A stretch of 64,000 bases of DNA from Pseudomonas sp. LBUM920 (lineage in GTDB: Bacteria; Pseudomonadota; Gammaproteobacteria; Pseudomonadales; Pseudomonadaceae), in assembly GCF_003852315.1 (NCBI RefSeq), contig NZ_CP027762.1, positions 2,523,501 through 2,587,500 of the forward strand. The letters are read 5' to 3'. The notes below the pieces were generated by a model that had not been told where the DNA came from, did not search any database, and saw only the letters and a list, made by a program, of their open reading frames with translations. Within the stretch, counting starts at the first letter, position 1, and each line of letters begins with the position of its first letter. The translations under genes and the position numbers were made by a program. Below, piece after piece: positions 17,267-25,218 of the stretch.

Positions 17267-18481
17267 ATGTCGATCCGATACGCCAGCAACACAAGCCTGT
17301 CTATTTTGATTGCCATCGCACTCGGCATAACGGTGGGTTGGGCGTATCCGGAGCGGGCAGTTGACCTGAAACTGCTCAGTGACGGCTTTATAAAGTTAGT
17401 CGGTTTATTGATGCCGTTTCTGCTGTTTGTACTGGTGGCCACCGGGGTTGCGGGTATCCAGCGCGCGCCCGGTCAGCGGCATGTGGTGCGTCGGATCATT
17501 GTGTATTTCCAATTGATGTCCTGCGCTGCGCTGCTGGTCGGCATGGCCACCGGCTGGGCGTTCAACCTCGGGCATGGCGCCTTGCCCGCGCCGCCTGCAC
17601 CTGCACTGGGGATGACTGAGCTGTCCCTGCTGTGCTCGTGGTCAACGCTTTATCACGTGTTTACGCAAAGCCTGGTGCTGCAAGTGATGCTGGCGGCGAT
17701 CATCTGCGGGCTGCTGCTGGGGCGTGGCGGCGCCTTCGCCAATCGCTGCCTGAACGGTTTGGAAACCGCGGTGCAAGGGTTGTTTTATCTGTTGCGGATT
17801 ATCTTGCAATGGGCACCGTTGGCGGCCTTTGGCGCCATGGCGTTTGTGGTGGGCAAGTATGGCGTTAGTTCGGTAGTGCCCTTGATAAAGTTTGTGCTGG
17901 TTATTTATATAACCTGTGCCTTATTTGTGATGATTGTGTTCGCGGCTATCACGCGGTGGGTGGGTATCAAGTTGCCCAGCCTTATTGTTTATTTAAAAGA
18001 AGAATTGTTACTGGTGGCCTTCACCGGTTCTTCCGTGGCAGCACTTCCTGGTTGCGTGAGCAAACTTGAAGCGGCAGGTTGTGACCGTCAATTAGTGCGG
18101 CTTGTTTTGACCACCGGCTACACCTTCAACCTGGCCGGCACCAACCTGTACCTGACCACGGCCATCATGTTTCTGGCGCACAGGGGCGGGGTGGAAATGG
18201 CAGTGCCGCAATTGGCCGCGGTGTTGCTGGTGTGCCTGATCACTTCATTAAGTTCGACCAGCGTGGCAGGTTCGGCGCTGCTCACCTTGATCGCGACCTT
18301 GAACATCCTGCAATGGGTGCCGCTGGAAGCGGTGGGATTATTGCTGGGAGTGGAGCGGCTGATGAAATGCCGCTCGCTGACCAATGTGCTGGGCAACTGT
18401 GTGGCATGCCTGGCGATATGCCGACGGCAGAAGTCGATAGATCCTGAGATGTTGCGCCGGCAAATGGCGATTTCAGACTGA
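17267..18481 (+). CDS. DAACS-family dicarboxylate/amino acid:cation symporter
   Basis: A 404-aa integral membrane protein of the DctA/GltP fold. The re-entrant loop HP1 is FTGSSVAALPGCVSKLEAAG, helix 7 carries NLAGTNLYLT, loop HP2 includes SLSSTSVAGSA, and helix 8 ends ERLMKCRSLTNVLGN. The substrate is probably a C4-dicarboxylate or acidic amino acid. Located between its LysR regulator and an exported argininosuccinate-lyase-like enzyme. Uptake of a periplasmic lyase product such as fumarate is a plausible link. The region 17860-18000 is more AT-rich than the neighbours. Confidence 0.87.
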   Translation: MSIRYASNTSLSILIAIALGITVGWAYPERAVDLKLLSDGFIKLVGLLMPFLLFVLVATGVAGIQRAPGQRHVVRRIIVYFQLMSCAALLVGMATGWAFNLGHGALPAPPAPALGMTELSLLCSWSTLYHVFTQSLVLQVMLAAIICGLLLGRGGAFANRCLNGLETAVQGLFYLLRIILQWAPLAAFGAMAFVVGKYGVSSVVPLIKFVLVIYITCALFVMIVFAAITRWVGIKLPSLIVYLKEELLLVAFTGSSVAALPGCVSKLEAAGCDRQLVRLVLTTGYTFNLAGTNLYLTTAIMFLAHRGGVEMAVPQLAAVLLVCLITSLSSTSVAGSALLTLIATLNILQWVPLEAVGLLLGVERLMKCRSLTNVLGNCVACLAICRRQKSIDPEMLRRQMAISD

Positions 18482-18492
18482 ACCCGGCGCAA

Positions 18493-18526
18493 AAAGGTGG
18501 AAGCGAGCAAGCCCGCTCTCACCTTT
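18493..18526. terminator. Candidate bidirectional terminator formed from a single REP
   Basis: AAAGGTG (18493-18499) pairs with CACCTTT (18520-18526), with inner AGCG/CGCT pairing around AGCAAGCC. It lies between the convergent transporter and lyase genes and has A/T runs at both ends of the stem. Confidence 0.5.
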
Positions 18527-18536
18527 GGAATGCGCT

Positions 18537-20159
18537 TCAACCGTTGGTGTTGGCCAGTTTGTCGAACGCCGTGTCGAGGTTTTCTTCGGCGCCTTTGAGC
18601 TTTTCACGTCGCTCCTTGAGCCACTGCTGATCCCCCTCCAACGTCTTGCGCGCCTCCACCAGCATGCGCTTGACCTCCTGCGGTTGCGGGCCGCCGGTGC
18701 CTTTGCGCGTCTGCACCATGGTGGTCGGCGACAGCGCGGCTCGCAAGCCCGCTTCATCCAGCGGCAAGGTGTTCGGTGTCCACTTGTACGTGTCCGCCGC
18801 CTGCCTATACAGCTTCTGCGCATCGGCGTACGCGAAGGTCTTCGGCGTGGTGCCGTTGCTGCGCGCTTGGGTGACGATCAACGAGGCAAAGCTGTGACCG
18901 ATGCGGAACGGCACCTTGTATTGGCGCTCCAGGGTGTCGGCCAGCTCCATCGAGGTGGTCCATTCCGATTCGAGTTCTTCCAGCGCGCGCTGCGGGTTAA
19001 TCTGCAGGGCGTCGAGTACCGCGTCCATGGCCTCGAACATTTCGGTGGTCGAGCGGAACACGCCGAGCGAGTCGAAGGCAAACTTGTAATCGGTCATGCC
19101 CGTGGTGACGTTGTGCGCGCGCAGCGTCACGGCCTGGGCCAGGCCGACCACGTCCGAGGCGCTTTCACGTGCACGCATCAGCAAGCCCGGGTTGCGTTTT
19201 TGCGGCATGGCGCTGCTGGTGTAGGTGGCTTCTTCATCGAGCAACAACCACGGGCGGATCTGGTGGTACTGGGTGTGAATGTCGCCGATCATCGCGCCCA
19301 CGCGAATTGCCGAGGATGACGCCAGGTTGGCCGCCTCGATGGGAATGTCGTAGGTCGAGACCTGGCTCGAATCCAGCGAGTTCTCGCGCACCCCATCAAA
19401 GCCCAGCAGTTCAGCCAGGCGCTCGCGGTTCAGCGGGTAAGCCGAGTTTGCCAGCACCGCAGTGCCCATCGGGCTCTGGTTCAAGCGGGCGTACAGCTCG
19501 CGGATGCGCTGTCCATCGCGGTCGAAGGCGGCTTCAAACGCCAGCAGGTAATGCGCGTAACTGATGGGCATGGCCTGCACGCCGTTGGTGTAGGCAGGCA
19601 CCAGGGTGTCGACGTTCTTGTCGGCAATGTCGAGCAGGCGCAGGCGGGTGGCGTTCAGTGCCTCGCTGTAGGCCAGCACCTGGCTGCGCAGGGCGGCCAG
19701 GCGGTAGGTGGCGAGCATGTCCTGGCGGCTACGGCCGGAGTGAATCAATGAGGCTTCAGGGCCGATCTTGTCGGTCATGATTTTTTCCAGCTGCAGCACA
19801 TCGCTGGGGCGCTTGCCGCCGGGCTGGTCGGCCTGGGCAATGGCGTAACGCACGCCACCGGCGATCTTCTGGCCCATGGCCGGCGCCACGATGCCTTCTT
19901 CGGTGAGCATTACGATCGAGGCCTTGTTGATGCGGTTCAGCCAGGCGAATTGAGTCTGGGTCGGGTCGCCCTTGGCGTTGTGCCCGGTTTGCGCGCTGTC
20001 GGGCGTGGCACCGACTTTGGCCGCCTGGGCCGCGCATTGTTCGGTGGTGGCGCAGGGCAGTTCGCCGGTGTTGGCCGCCTGGGCGCCGACGCTGTGGAAC
20101 AGGGCGAAGGCCACAGCCAGGTGAAGCAGGCTTTTGAGGGCGCGGGGAGATGTGTTCAC
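18537..20159 (-). CDS. Exported argininosuccinate lyase-like enzyme (fumarase/aspartase superfamily)
   Basis: A 540-aa protein. Residues 1-28 form a type I signal peptide (ALKSLLHLAVAFALFHSV, then GAQA). The body matches argininosuccinate lyase: HSGRSRQDM for the usual HSGRSRND, and the superfamily signature SSAMPQKRNPG with the catalytic Ser. The segment AYTNGVQAMPISYAHYLLAF aligns with the ASL motif YTHLQRAQP, so the catalytic His position reads Asn. It is longer than cytosolic ArgH (about 465 aa), mostly through the leader and a C-terminal coiled segment (LEGDQQWLKERREKLKGAEE). Likely a periplasmic C-N lyase with an altered active site, next to a dicarboxylate-type transporter. The true substrate is unknown. 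Confidence 0.82.
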   Translation of the reverse strand: MNTSPRALKSLLHLAVAFALFHSVGAQAANTGELPCATTEQCAAQAAKVGATPDSAQTGHNAKGDPTQTQFAWLNRINKASIVMLTEEGIVAPAMGQKIAGGVRYAIAQADQPGGKRPSDVLQLEKIMTDKIGPEASLIHSGRSRQDMLATYRLAALRSQVLAYSEALNATRLRLLDIADKNVDTLVPAYTNGVQAMPISYAHYLLAFEAAFDRDGQRIRELYARLNQSPMGTAVLANSAYPLNRERLAELLGFDGVRENSLDSSQVSTYDIPIEAANLASSSAIRVGAMIGDIHTQYHQIRPWLLLDEEATYTSSAMPQKRNPGLLMRARESASDVVGLAQAVTLRAHNVTTGMTDYKFAFDSLGVFRSTTEMFEAMDAVLDALQINPQRALEELESEWTTSMELADTLERQYKVPFRIGHSFASLIVTQARSNGTTPKTFAYADAQKLYRQAADTYKWTPNTLPLDEAGLRAALSPTTMVQTRKGTGGPQPQEVKRMLVEARKTLEGDQQWLKERREKLKGAEENLDTAFDKLANTNG

Positions 20160-20284
20160 AGTGGTACCCGATTATTGTTGGAATTATGAGCCGTCGAACG
20201 CGGTGAGGCGCGCGCGTCAACATCAGGCTATCGGGTCTGTTTGTAGATTGAAAATATATAGAAAGTGTTGAGGGCAGAGCTTTT

Positions 20285-20577
20285 GGATATGGCGTTGGCG
20301 TGGGCTGGGAAGGGCTTGTTGTGTTGGGCTAGCTTATCGTGGCGAGCGGCCTTGGGGTGGCGAGCGGGCCTGTTGTGGCGAGCGGGCTTGCCCCGCGTTG
20401 GGCGCGAAGCGGCCCTGAAACCAGGCGCCGCGTTATTGCTGATGGATTGCGGTGGATTGACTGGGGCCGCTGCGCAGCCCAACGCGGGGCAAGCCCGCTC
20501 GCCACGCTAAGCCCGCTATCCACCACAAGCTGCTCGACACGCCAAGCCGGCTCGTTGCAACAAGCGCGGTTCGCCAC
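20285..20577. repeat. REP palindrome flanked by mirror-image ladders of ~18-bp arm copies (locus A)
   Basis: The core is a perfect 29-bp inverted repeat at 20375-20403 and 20477-20505. On the left, 18-bp copies of the arm GTGGCGAGCGGGCTTGCC step back at 20375, 20357, 20339, 20321 and 20303, with identity falling outward. On the right, reverse-complement copies end at 20505, 20523, 20540, 20558 and 20577. The array stops 8 bp before the stop codon of the PCuAC gene. Confidence 0.85.
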
Positions 20578-20585
20578 GAGGTGGC

Positions 20586-21053
20586 TTAGTGCATCGTGCT
20601 GTGGTCCATGCCGTCCAGCCCACGGGCTGGCGCTTTGACTTCAATCGACTGTTTCTCGCCTTTGGCGTTCTCCACCGTCAGGGTCAGCGGCACTTGGTCG
20701 CCTTCCTTGATTTGCCCGGTCAGGCCCATCAGCATCACGTGGTAACCATTGGGGTCGAGCTTGACCGCTTTGCCCGCAGGCAGGGCGACCGAGTCCACCG
20801 GGCCCATGCGCATCACGTCGTCCTTCATGCTCATCTCATGGATCTGCACGTCCTTGGCCACCGGCGACGCCACGCTGAGCAGTTTGCTGTCGCTGTCGGC
20901 GGTGACGGTCATGAACGCGCCGCTGGACGGCTGGCCCGGCACAGAGGCGCGAACCCACGCGTCGGTCACCAGCACCTGGGCACTGGCGTGCGCCGCAAGG
21001 CCCAGCAGGGACAGGCCGATCAGGGTGCGCTTGAGGTGTTGAACAGCAGTCAT
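20586..21053 (-). CDS. PCuAC-family periplasmic copper chaperone
   Basis: A 155-aa protein with signal peptide (LKRTLIGLSLLGLAAHASA). The domain shows copper ligands in the H-x-M...M...H-x-M arrangement: VQIHEMSMKDDVMRM and GYHVMLMGL. The Met/His tail MDHSTMH may add binding capacity. PCuAC proteins deliver Cu(I) to the CuA or CuB sites of cytochrome oxidases, usually with SCO1. The start shares one base with the SCO1 stop (TAATG), so the genes are translationally coupled. Confidence 0.9.
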   Translation of the reverse strand: MTAVQHLKRTLIGLSLLGLAAHASAQVLVTDAWVRASVPGQPSSGAFMTVTADSDSKLLSVASPVAKDVQIHEMSMKDDVMRMGPVDSVALPAGKAVKLDPNGYHVMLMGLTGQIKEGDQVPLTLTVENAKGEKQSIEVKAPARGLDGMDHSTMH

Positions 21054-21661
21054 TAGCAGACCTCCATGACGGTGAGCAGGTCTTCTGCGCACTCTTTAGC
21101 GGTAAGGGATGCCGACAGGCCCAGGCGCAGGTTGCCGCGGGTGTCGAAGACGAAACTGGTGGCCGTGTGCGACAGGGTGTAGGTGTCGCCGGCGGGGATC
21201 TTTTCATAAAAGATCCCGAACTCCTTGGCGGCCACGGCGATTTCTTCCGGGGTGCCGTAGAGCGCTTCAAAGCTTGGGTCGAAGGCCTTGACGTACTTGT
21301 CGAGAATCGCCGGGGTGTCGCGCTCGGGGTCGAGGGTGATGAACACCACTTGCATGATCTCGCCGTCGCGGCCCATCAGCTTCTTGGCCTGGGCGGCGCG
21401 GGCCAGAGTGGTCGGGCACACGGCGGGGCACTGGGTAAAGCCGAAGAACACCACCGGCATCAAGCCACGGAACGAGCTCAGGGTGACGGTTTCACCGTCG
21501 GTGTTCTTGAGCTTGAAGGTGCGGCCCATGATCTTGTCACTGAGGTCCTTGCCGTACTTGAAGTTCAGCTTGGGGCTGTAATCACAGCCGCCCAGCAGGC
21601 TGCCCAGGCCCAACAGGCCCATACCGGTCAGCACTTTGCGGCGGGTGAATAACGTACTCAT
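21053..21661 (-). CDS. SCO1/SenC-family copper protein
   Basis: A 202-aa protein. Lipobox LGLGSLLGGC anchors the mature protein at a Cys near residue 26. The thioredoxin-like domain has the copper ligands CPAVC (in FFGFTQCPAVCPTTLA) and the distal His in TLSHTATSFVFD. Functions in cytochrome oxidase copper-centre assembly at the outer face of the inner membrane. ATG 21661 is chosen; a longer frame reaches 21742. Co-transcribed with the PCuAC gene and divergent from DUF2946. Confidence 0.9.
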   Translation of the reverse strand: MSTLFTRRKVLTGMGLLGLGSLLGGCDYSPKLNFKYGKDLSDKIMGRTFKLKNTDGETVTLSSFRGLMPVVFFGFTQCPAVCPTTLARAAQAKKLMGRDGEIMQVVFITLDPERDTPAILDKYVKAFDPSFEALYGTPEEIAVAAKEFGIFYEKIPAGDTYTLSHTATSFVFDTRGNLRLGLSASLTAKECAEDLLTVMEVC

Positions 21662-21840
21662 CAACTGTGCATCCTGTGAAACGCCTGGATGACTCTGCAA
21701 CGGCATAGCAGGCTTTGAAAAGGAGTAATGATGCGGGCGCACAGTCTACCAACCCAGGCCAGCCCACGTAATCTGCGACGTTCTGCCACAGGGCGCGCCG
21801 TGCTTCATCCCTTTGGCGCTTCAGTGGTAGAGTCGCCGCC

Positions 21841-22224
21841 ATGAAATTGAGCCACCCCGACCGTTCGCTGATCGCCTGGGCCCTGTACTTCTGCGTGCTG
21901 ATGAACCTGTTCGTCTGCGGTTTGGGCCATGGACAGATGCTTGGCGAGCAGCTCAACGGCATTGGCGGTGCGTTCTGCTCGGTGGACGGCAGCCAGGCGC
22001 CACTTTCCGACAAAGGGTTGGGTAACCCGTCTTCTGGCAACATCTCGAACTACTTTGCCTGCCCGGTATGCGCTGCCGTCACCGTGGCCATCGTGTTCCT
22101 CATCGGGCTGGCCTGGCTGTTGGGGCTCGGACACGCCCCACGTCCTGCCCATGAGCGGCGCAACAAGGCGCCGCCGCGTTATTCCTGGCCCTCGGCCAAC
22201 CCTCGCGCTTCCCCCGCATTCTGA
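21841..22224 (+). CDS. DUF2946 domain protein
   Basis: A 127-aa protein with two hydrophobic segments (IAWALYFCVLMNLFVCGLGH and AAVTVAIVFLIGLAWLLGLG). Between them is the Cys pair FACPVCAAV typical of DUF2946. The family is often found next to copper genes, as here, divergent from SCO1/PCuAC. Role inferred as copper-linked; no reaction known. Confidence 0.8.
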   Translation: MKLSHPDRSLIAWALYFCVLMNLFVCGLGHGQMLGEQLNGIGGAFCSVDGSQAPLSDKGLGNPSSGNISNYFACPVCAAVTVAIVFLIGLAWLLGLGHAPRPAHERRNKAPPRYSWPSANPRASPAF

Positions 22225-22286
22225 CGTGTGCCTTGGGTCTCCTGTGTTCAGGAGGCGTTCTATCGTCACGACTGTGAGTGTATTTG

Positions 22287-22832
22287 ATGATCTCTGTATT
22301 GCCTGCAGGCGCCAGTCGCCTGGTCAGCAAGGCATCTCGGCGTATGCGCGCCGAACCGACGCTGCCTGATTACCCGAGCAATTCGCGCTGTTTCGTGCAC
22401 CTGGATGCGCGTTTATTGCCGTATTGGCACACCTTGTTCGACATCTGCCCGGCCTTGCTCAAGCTGGATCCTCCGGAAGGGTTGAACCTGTTTCGCAGTT
22501 TCATGACCTGGGCCTATCACAACCAGCCGCCGCTGGATTGGACGTACCACCTCAACGTCTGCCGCTGGCTGCTCGCCTCGGGGTATCGATCACAGATTGA
22601 CGAGGAGCCCATCGAGGCTTTCATGGCGGCCGCGGCGGCGCGCTGGATCACTACCGATCAAAGCCAGGCGCAGGGCGTGGTTCTGGGGTGGCGAGGGGCG
22701 AGGATTTTCGATTGGAAGGGCAGTGGGTTGGAAGGCGTCGAACATCAGCCATTGCCAGCGCCGCTGGATGACTTTGGCTGGTGCCCGTTGAACCGTCAGG
22801 GTGATTTCAGCGGTTGGTTGCCGGTGCCCTGA
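22287..22832 (+). CDS. Hypothetical protein, unrecognised
   Basis: A 181-aa protein rich in Trp (RSFMTWAYHNQPPLDWTYHL, DDFGWCPLNRQG). No signal peptide, membrane helix or motif I can name. ATG 22287 is chosen over an in-frame GTG at 22278; neither has a clear ribosome site. Convergent with the small secreted protein gene at 22924. An AGGCCACG-C-CGTGGCCT palindrome at 22859-22875 separates them. Confidence 0.6.
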   Translation: MISVLPAGASRLVSKASRRMRAEPTLPDYPSNSRCFVHLDARLLPYWHTLFDICPALLKLDPPEGLNLFRSFMTWAYHNQPPLDWTYHLNVCRWLLASGYRSQIDEEPIEAFMAAAAARWITTDQSQAQGVVLGWRGARIFDWKGSGLEGVEHQPLPAPLDDFGWCPLNRQGDFSGWLPVP

Positions 22833-22858
22833 GTCCCTGGGAGGTCGCGGCGGGTCCC

Positions 22859-22875
22859 AGGCCACGCCGTGGCCT
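22859..22875. terminator. Palindrome between convergent genes, possible terminator
   Basis: AGGCCACG (22859-22866) and CGTGGCCT (22868-22875) form a perfect 17-bp palindrome with a one-base centre. There is no T-tract. Confidence 0.3.
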
Positions 22876-22923
22876 CGGCAGCAAGGTAGCTGGCGAGGCG
22901 TTTCACCTGGCCCTTGTGAGTGG

Positions 22924-23226
22924 CTAGTTGCTGCTGCCGCCGCTGCTGCGCGGCGTCTTTTTCTGGGTTTTTTTCGCGTCGAGTTGCTTGTGTGAAGTCC
23001 CGCTCGTCGAGGCCTTCTCTTTGGGTGGCGTTTCCGTTTTTTTGTCGCTGTCGGAAGGGCTGCTCGGATAGGTGCCTGGCGGCAGAGCAGAACCTGCTGC
23101 GCTGTTACCGCTCAGTGAATTCGCGGCGGGGGCGACGGCATCGCCAAAGGCGGCGAAAGCAGGGCTCGCCAGCAGCGCTGAGACGCCGACGACGAGCAAC
23201 ATCCTGTGGGAAATACTGGTCTTCAT
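22924..23226 (-). CDS. Small secreted Ser/Lys-rich protein
   Basis: A 100-aa protein with a clear signal peptide (HRMLLVVGVSALLASPAFA). The mature part is low-complexity: Ser, Pro, Thr and Lys-rich, ending in KKTQKKTPRSSGGSSN. Likely disordered and cationic in the periplasm or outside. I know no family. It starts the minus-strand half of the stress-type cluster. Confidence 0.6.
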   Translation of the reverse strand: MKTSISHRMLLVVGVSALLASPAFAAFGDAVAPAANSLSGNSAAGSALPPGTYPSSPSDSDKKTETPPKEKASTSGTSHKQLDAKKTQKKTPRSSGGSSN

Positions 23227-23285
23227 GACTCAATCCCCTTGCGTGGGCCGAAGCCCGGGAAACCCGGGCCCCGGTGGTGCTTCAA

Positions 23286-23462
23286 TCAAGACTTCTTGGC
23301 GCCGCCGCCGGAGCTGTGGGCTCCGCCTTTTTTGCCGGCTTCAGAAGCTTTTTCACGGTCGTTGGCAAAATTGCCGCCGGAGCCTTGACCGCCACTTTTC
23401 TTGGCCGTGTCTGGCTTGGCTTTACCGCCTGCACCTGTCGTGGTTTTTCCGCTGGTAGCCAT
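23286..23462 (-). CDS. KGG-motif stress-induced small protein
   Basis: A 58-aa hydrophilic protein. GGNFANDREKASEAGKKGG is the Con-10/GsiB-like KGG repeat seen in general stress proteins. Start ATG 23462 gives MATSGKTT; a GAGGG ribosome site lies 9 nt upstream. Probably intrinsically disordered and linked to desiccation, osmotic or general stress, by family. Confidence 0.8.
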   Translation of the reverse strand: MATSGKTTTGAGGKAKPDTAKKSGGQGSGGNFANDREKASEAGKKGGAHSSGGGAKKS

Positions 23463-23566
23463 TTCAAAATCCCTCTTCAATGAATGAATCAACGGTGTCG
23501 CCTAATTGGGAATGCGTAAGCCAAATCAAAGTTTGAAATAGTTCGTGGCCATGCGACGAACGGGCA

Positions 23567-24043
23567 TCAGGCCGCGATCGGCTTGGCGCCCTGGGCTTTC
23601 TTGTGCGCAGCTTTCATCGCTTCCATTTCTGCGCCAAGGGCTTCGAGCACGGTCTTGCCCAACAGCTTCTTGGCCTGCGGGAACATCTCGGATTCCTCTT
23701 CTTCGATGTGGTGCTCCAACAGTTCCTTGACCACTTTGACGCGCCCGGAAAACTCAGTGGTGGACGGCTCGGTCTGTTTCAGGTCGGGCAGCACCAGGGC
23801 ATCGACGGTGCGGTGCTCTTCCTTGGCTTCGTGGTACATGATGTCCTGCTCTTTACCGCCAGCCTTGCGGAAGGCCGGGTAAAGGATCTCTTCCTCGAGT
23901 CGGGTGTGCAGGCTGATTTCCATCTCGAGTTTGGCCAGCAATTCAGTGCGTTTCTTGACGCCACGCTCGGTGGACTCGCTCAGTTGGGTCAGCAGCGCTT
24001 TGACGCGTTCGTGGTCAGCCTTGAGAAGGTCGATTGCATTCAT
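23567..24043 (-). CDS. Hemerythrin HHE-domain protein
   Basis: A 158-aa all-helical protein with the iron ligand pattern: KADHERVKAL, EISLHTRLEEEILYP, YHEAKEEH and LLEHHIEEEESEMFP. HHE proteins bind a di-iron centre and sense or store O2, NO or iron. The Lys/Ala-rich tail (MKAAHKKAQGAKPIAA) is ordinary. Belongs to the stress-type cluster; the upstream 24060-24200 stretch is AT-rich and probably contains its promoter. Confidence 0.88.
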   Translation of the reverse strand: MNAIDLLKADHERVKALLTQLSESTERGVKKRTELLAKLEMEISLHTRLEEEILYPAFRKAGGKEQDIMYHEAKEEHRTVDALVLPDLKQTEPSTTEFSGRVKVVKELLEHHIEEEESEMFPQAKKLLGKTVLEALGAEMEAMKAAHKKAQGAKPIAA

Positions 24044-24232
24044 GGTGAAACCTCACGGATAGCATTCGGGCATGTCGAAGTGCACGCCTCGTGCCCTGGA
24101 GGTTGCATCAGTTGTACCAACTTGAATAAATTTAATAAATCTATATTAATCAATGAGATAAGAAGATATGCAAGGCAGCGAATTCGTGCAGCTTGCATGG
24201 TTGGGCGGGCGGCAGATTGCAATACGCCGCCT

Positions 24233-24790
24233 CTATGCGCCGCTGACCTTCCAATGCTTGATGTCTTCGGCGAACACTACCTGTTGCACCTCGTGGGCGA
24301 TGCCATAGGCCAGCGATTCATGCGCAGCGATGACTTTTTCCTCAGCCGACAGGCACTTGAAAATGTCCAGCTGGGTCTCGGCACGAGTGGTCTCCAACTC
24401 ATAGATTTTCACATAGCGCGCCAGGTCGTTATCCAGGCTCGACAGGTATTCCCGCAGACGCTGGTGATCGACTGAACTCTGGCTGAAATACCAGTTCATC
24501 GGATGGATCAAGAATCGAGAGTGTGGCGTGGTGATGCGTCGGTTCGCCGCCAGGAACATGATGATGCCCATGGACTCGATGTTGCCCGCGTTGATCGCGC
24601 ACAAGGGCACCGGCAACGCCTTGAGGAAGGTGTAGAGGGTAAAGCCGAAATTGGTGCTGCCACCGGTGGTCGACAGGTTCAGCAGCAGGGAACTGGCGCC
24701 TTCGCCGATAGCGTCCAGGCAACAGTCGCGAAAGCGCTCGGTGGTGCTCTGGTCGATCTGGCAGTGAAAGTGGATAACGTGCTCGGTCAT
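24233..24790 (-). CDS. ClpP/crotonase-fold serine protease-like protein
   Basis: A 185-aa protein similar to ClpP. The nucleophile Ser lies in GNIESMGIIMFLAANRRI and the His in SRFLIHPMNW, matching the order in ClpP. It lacks the ClpP N-terminal loop and is shorter than the housekeeping subunit (about 200 aa). GAGGTTCAGG precedes ATG 24790. No Clp ATPase is adjacent, so the partner is unknown. Sits in a stress-type cluster with hemerythrin and DJ-1 genes. Confidence 0.75.
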   Translation of the reverse strand: MTEHVIHFHCQIDQSTTERFRDCCLDAIGEGASSLLLNLSTTGGSTNFGFTLYTFLKALPVPLCAINAGNIESMGIIMFLAANRRITTPHSRFLIHPMNWYFSQSSVDHQRLREYLSSLDNDLARYVKIYELETTRAETQLDIFKCLSAEEKVIAAHESLAYGIAHEVQQVVFAEDIKHWKVSGA

Positions 24791-24951
24791 CCTGAACCTC
24801 CTTAAGTCAGTGCAGGCGAGGTGATTCAGTGTTGAGTCTAGAAGGTCACGCAGGATTAGCTGCAACCGTTGGGCGTGAGCCCTTGCTGAAAATCGAATGG
24901 AACCCTCAGGCCATCTGCTTGACCTAATGCATAGACCTCAGGAGGTGAGCT

Positions 24952-25158
24952 ATGCAATTGGAAACTATCTGGATCATTCTGGCCGTGATTCTGCTGATCT
25001 TGGAACTATGGGCGATCAACGTCGTATTACGCAGCACCGGTGGCTGGGAGACCAAAGGGCTGTGGTTGATCATTCTTATTTTCGTGCCGCTGTTCGGGCT
25101 GATTGTCTGGGCCTTGTTCGGGCCAAAACGTGAAATGGCCGAGCAGCGTAAAAGCTGA
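24952..25158 (+). CDS. PLDc_N-domain small membrane protein
   Basis: A 68-aa protein with two transmembrane helices (IWIILAVILLILELWAINVV and LWLIILIFVPLFGLIVWALF) and the terminal segment FGPKREM. This is the N-terminal membrane domain of cardiolipin synthases found alone. A strong AGGAGGTGAGCT ribosome site supports the start. Role unknown. Confidence 0.82.
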   Translation: MQLETIWIILAVILLILELWAINVVLRSTGGWETKGLWLIILIFVPLFGLIVWALFGPKREMAEQRKS

Positions 25159-25174
25159 GTCCATTGAAGACCGC

Positions 25175-25201
25175 AAACAGGCGCCCATTGGGCGCCTGTT
25201 T
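25175..25201. terminator. Rho-independent-type hairpin, probably bidirectional
   Basis: AAACAGGCGCCC (25175-25186) pairs perfectly with GGGCGCCTGTTT (25190-25201) around an ATT loop. A and T runs flank the stem on each strand. Lies between the convergent PLDc_N and DJ-1 genes. Confidence 0.8.
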
Positions 25202-25218
25202 ACGTTCAAGCGGGTGGT

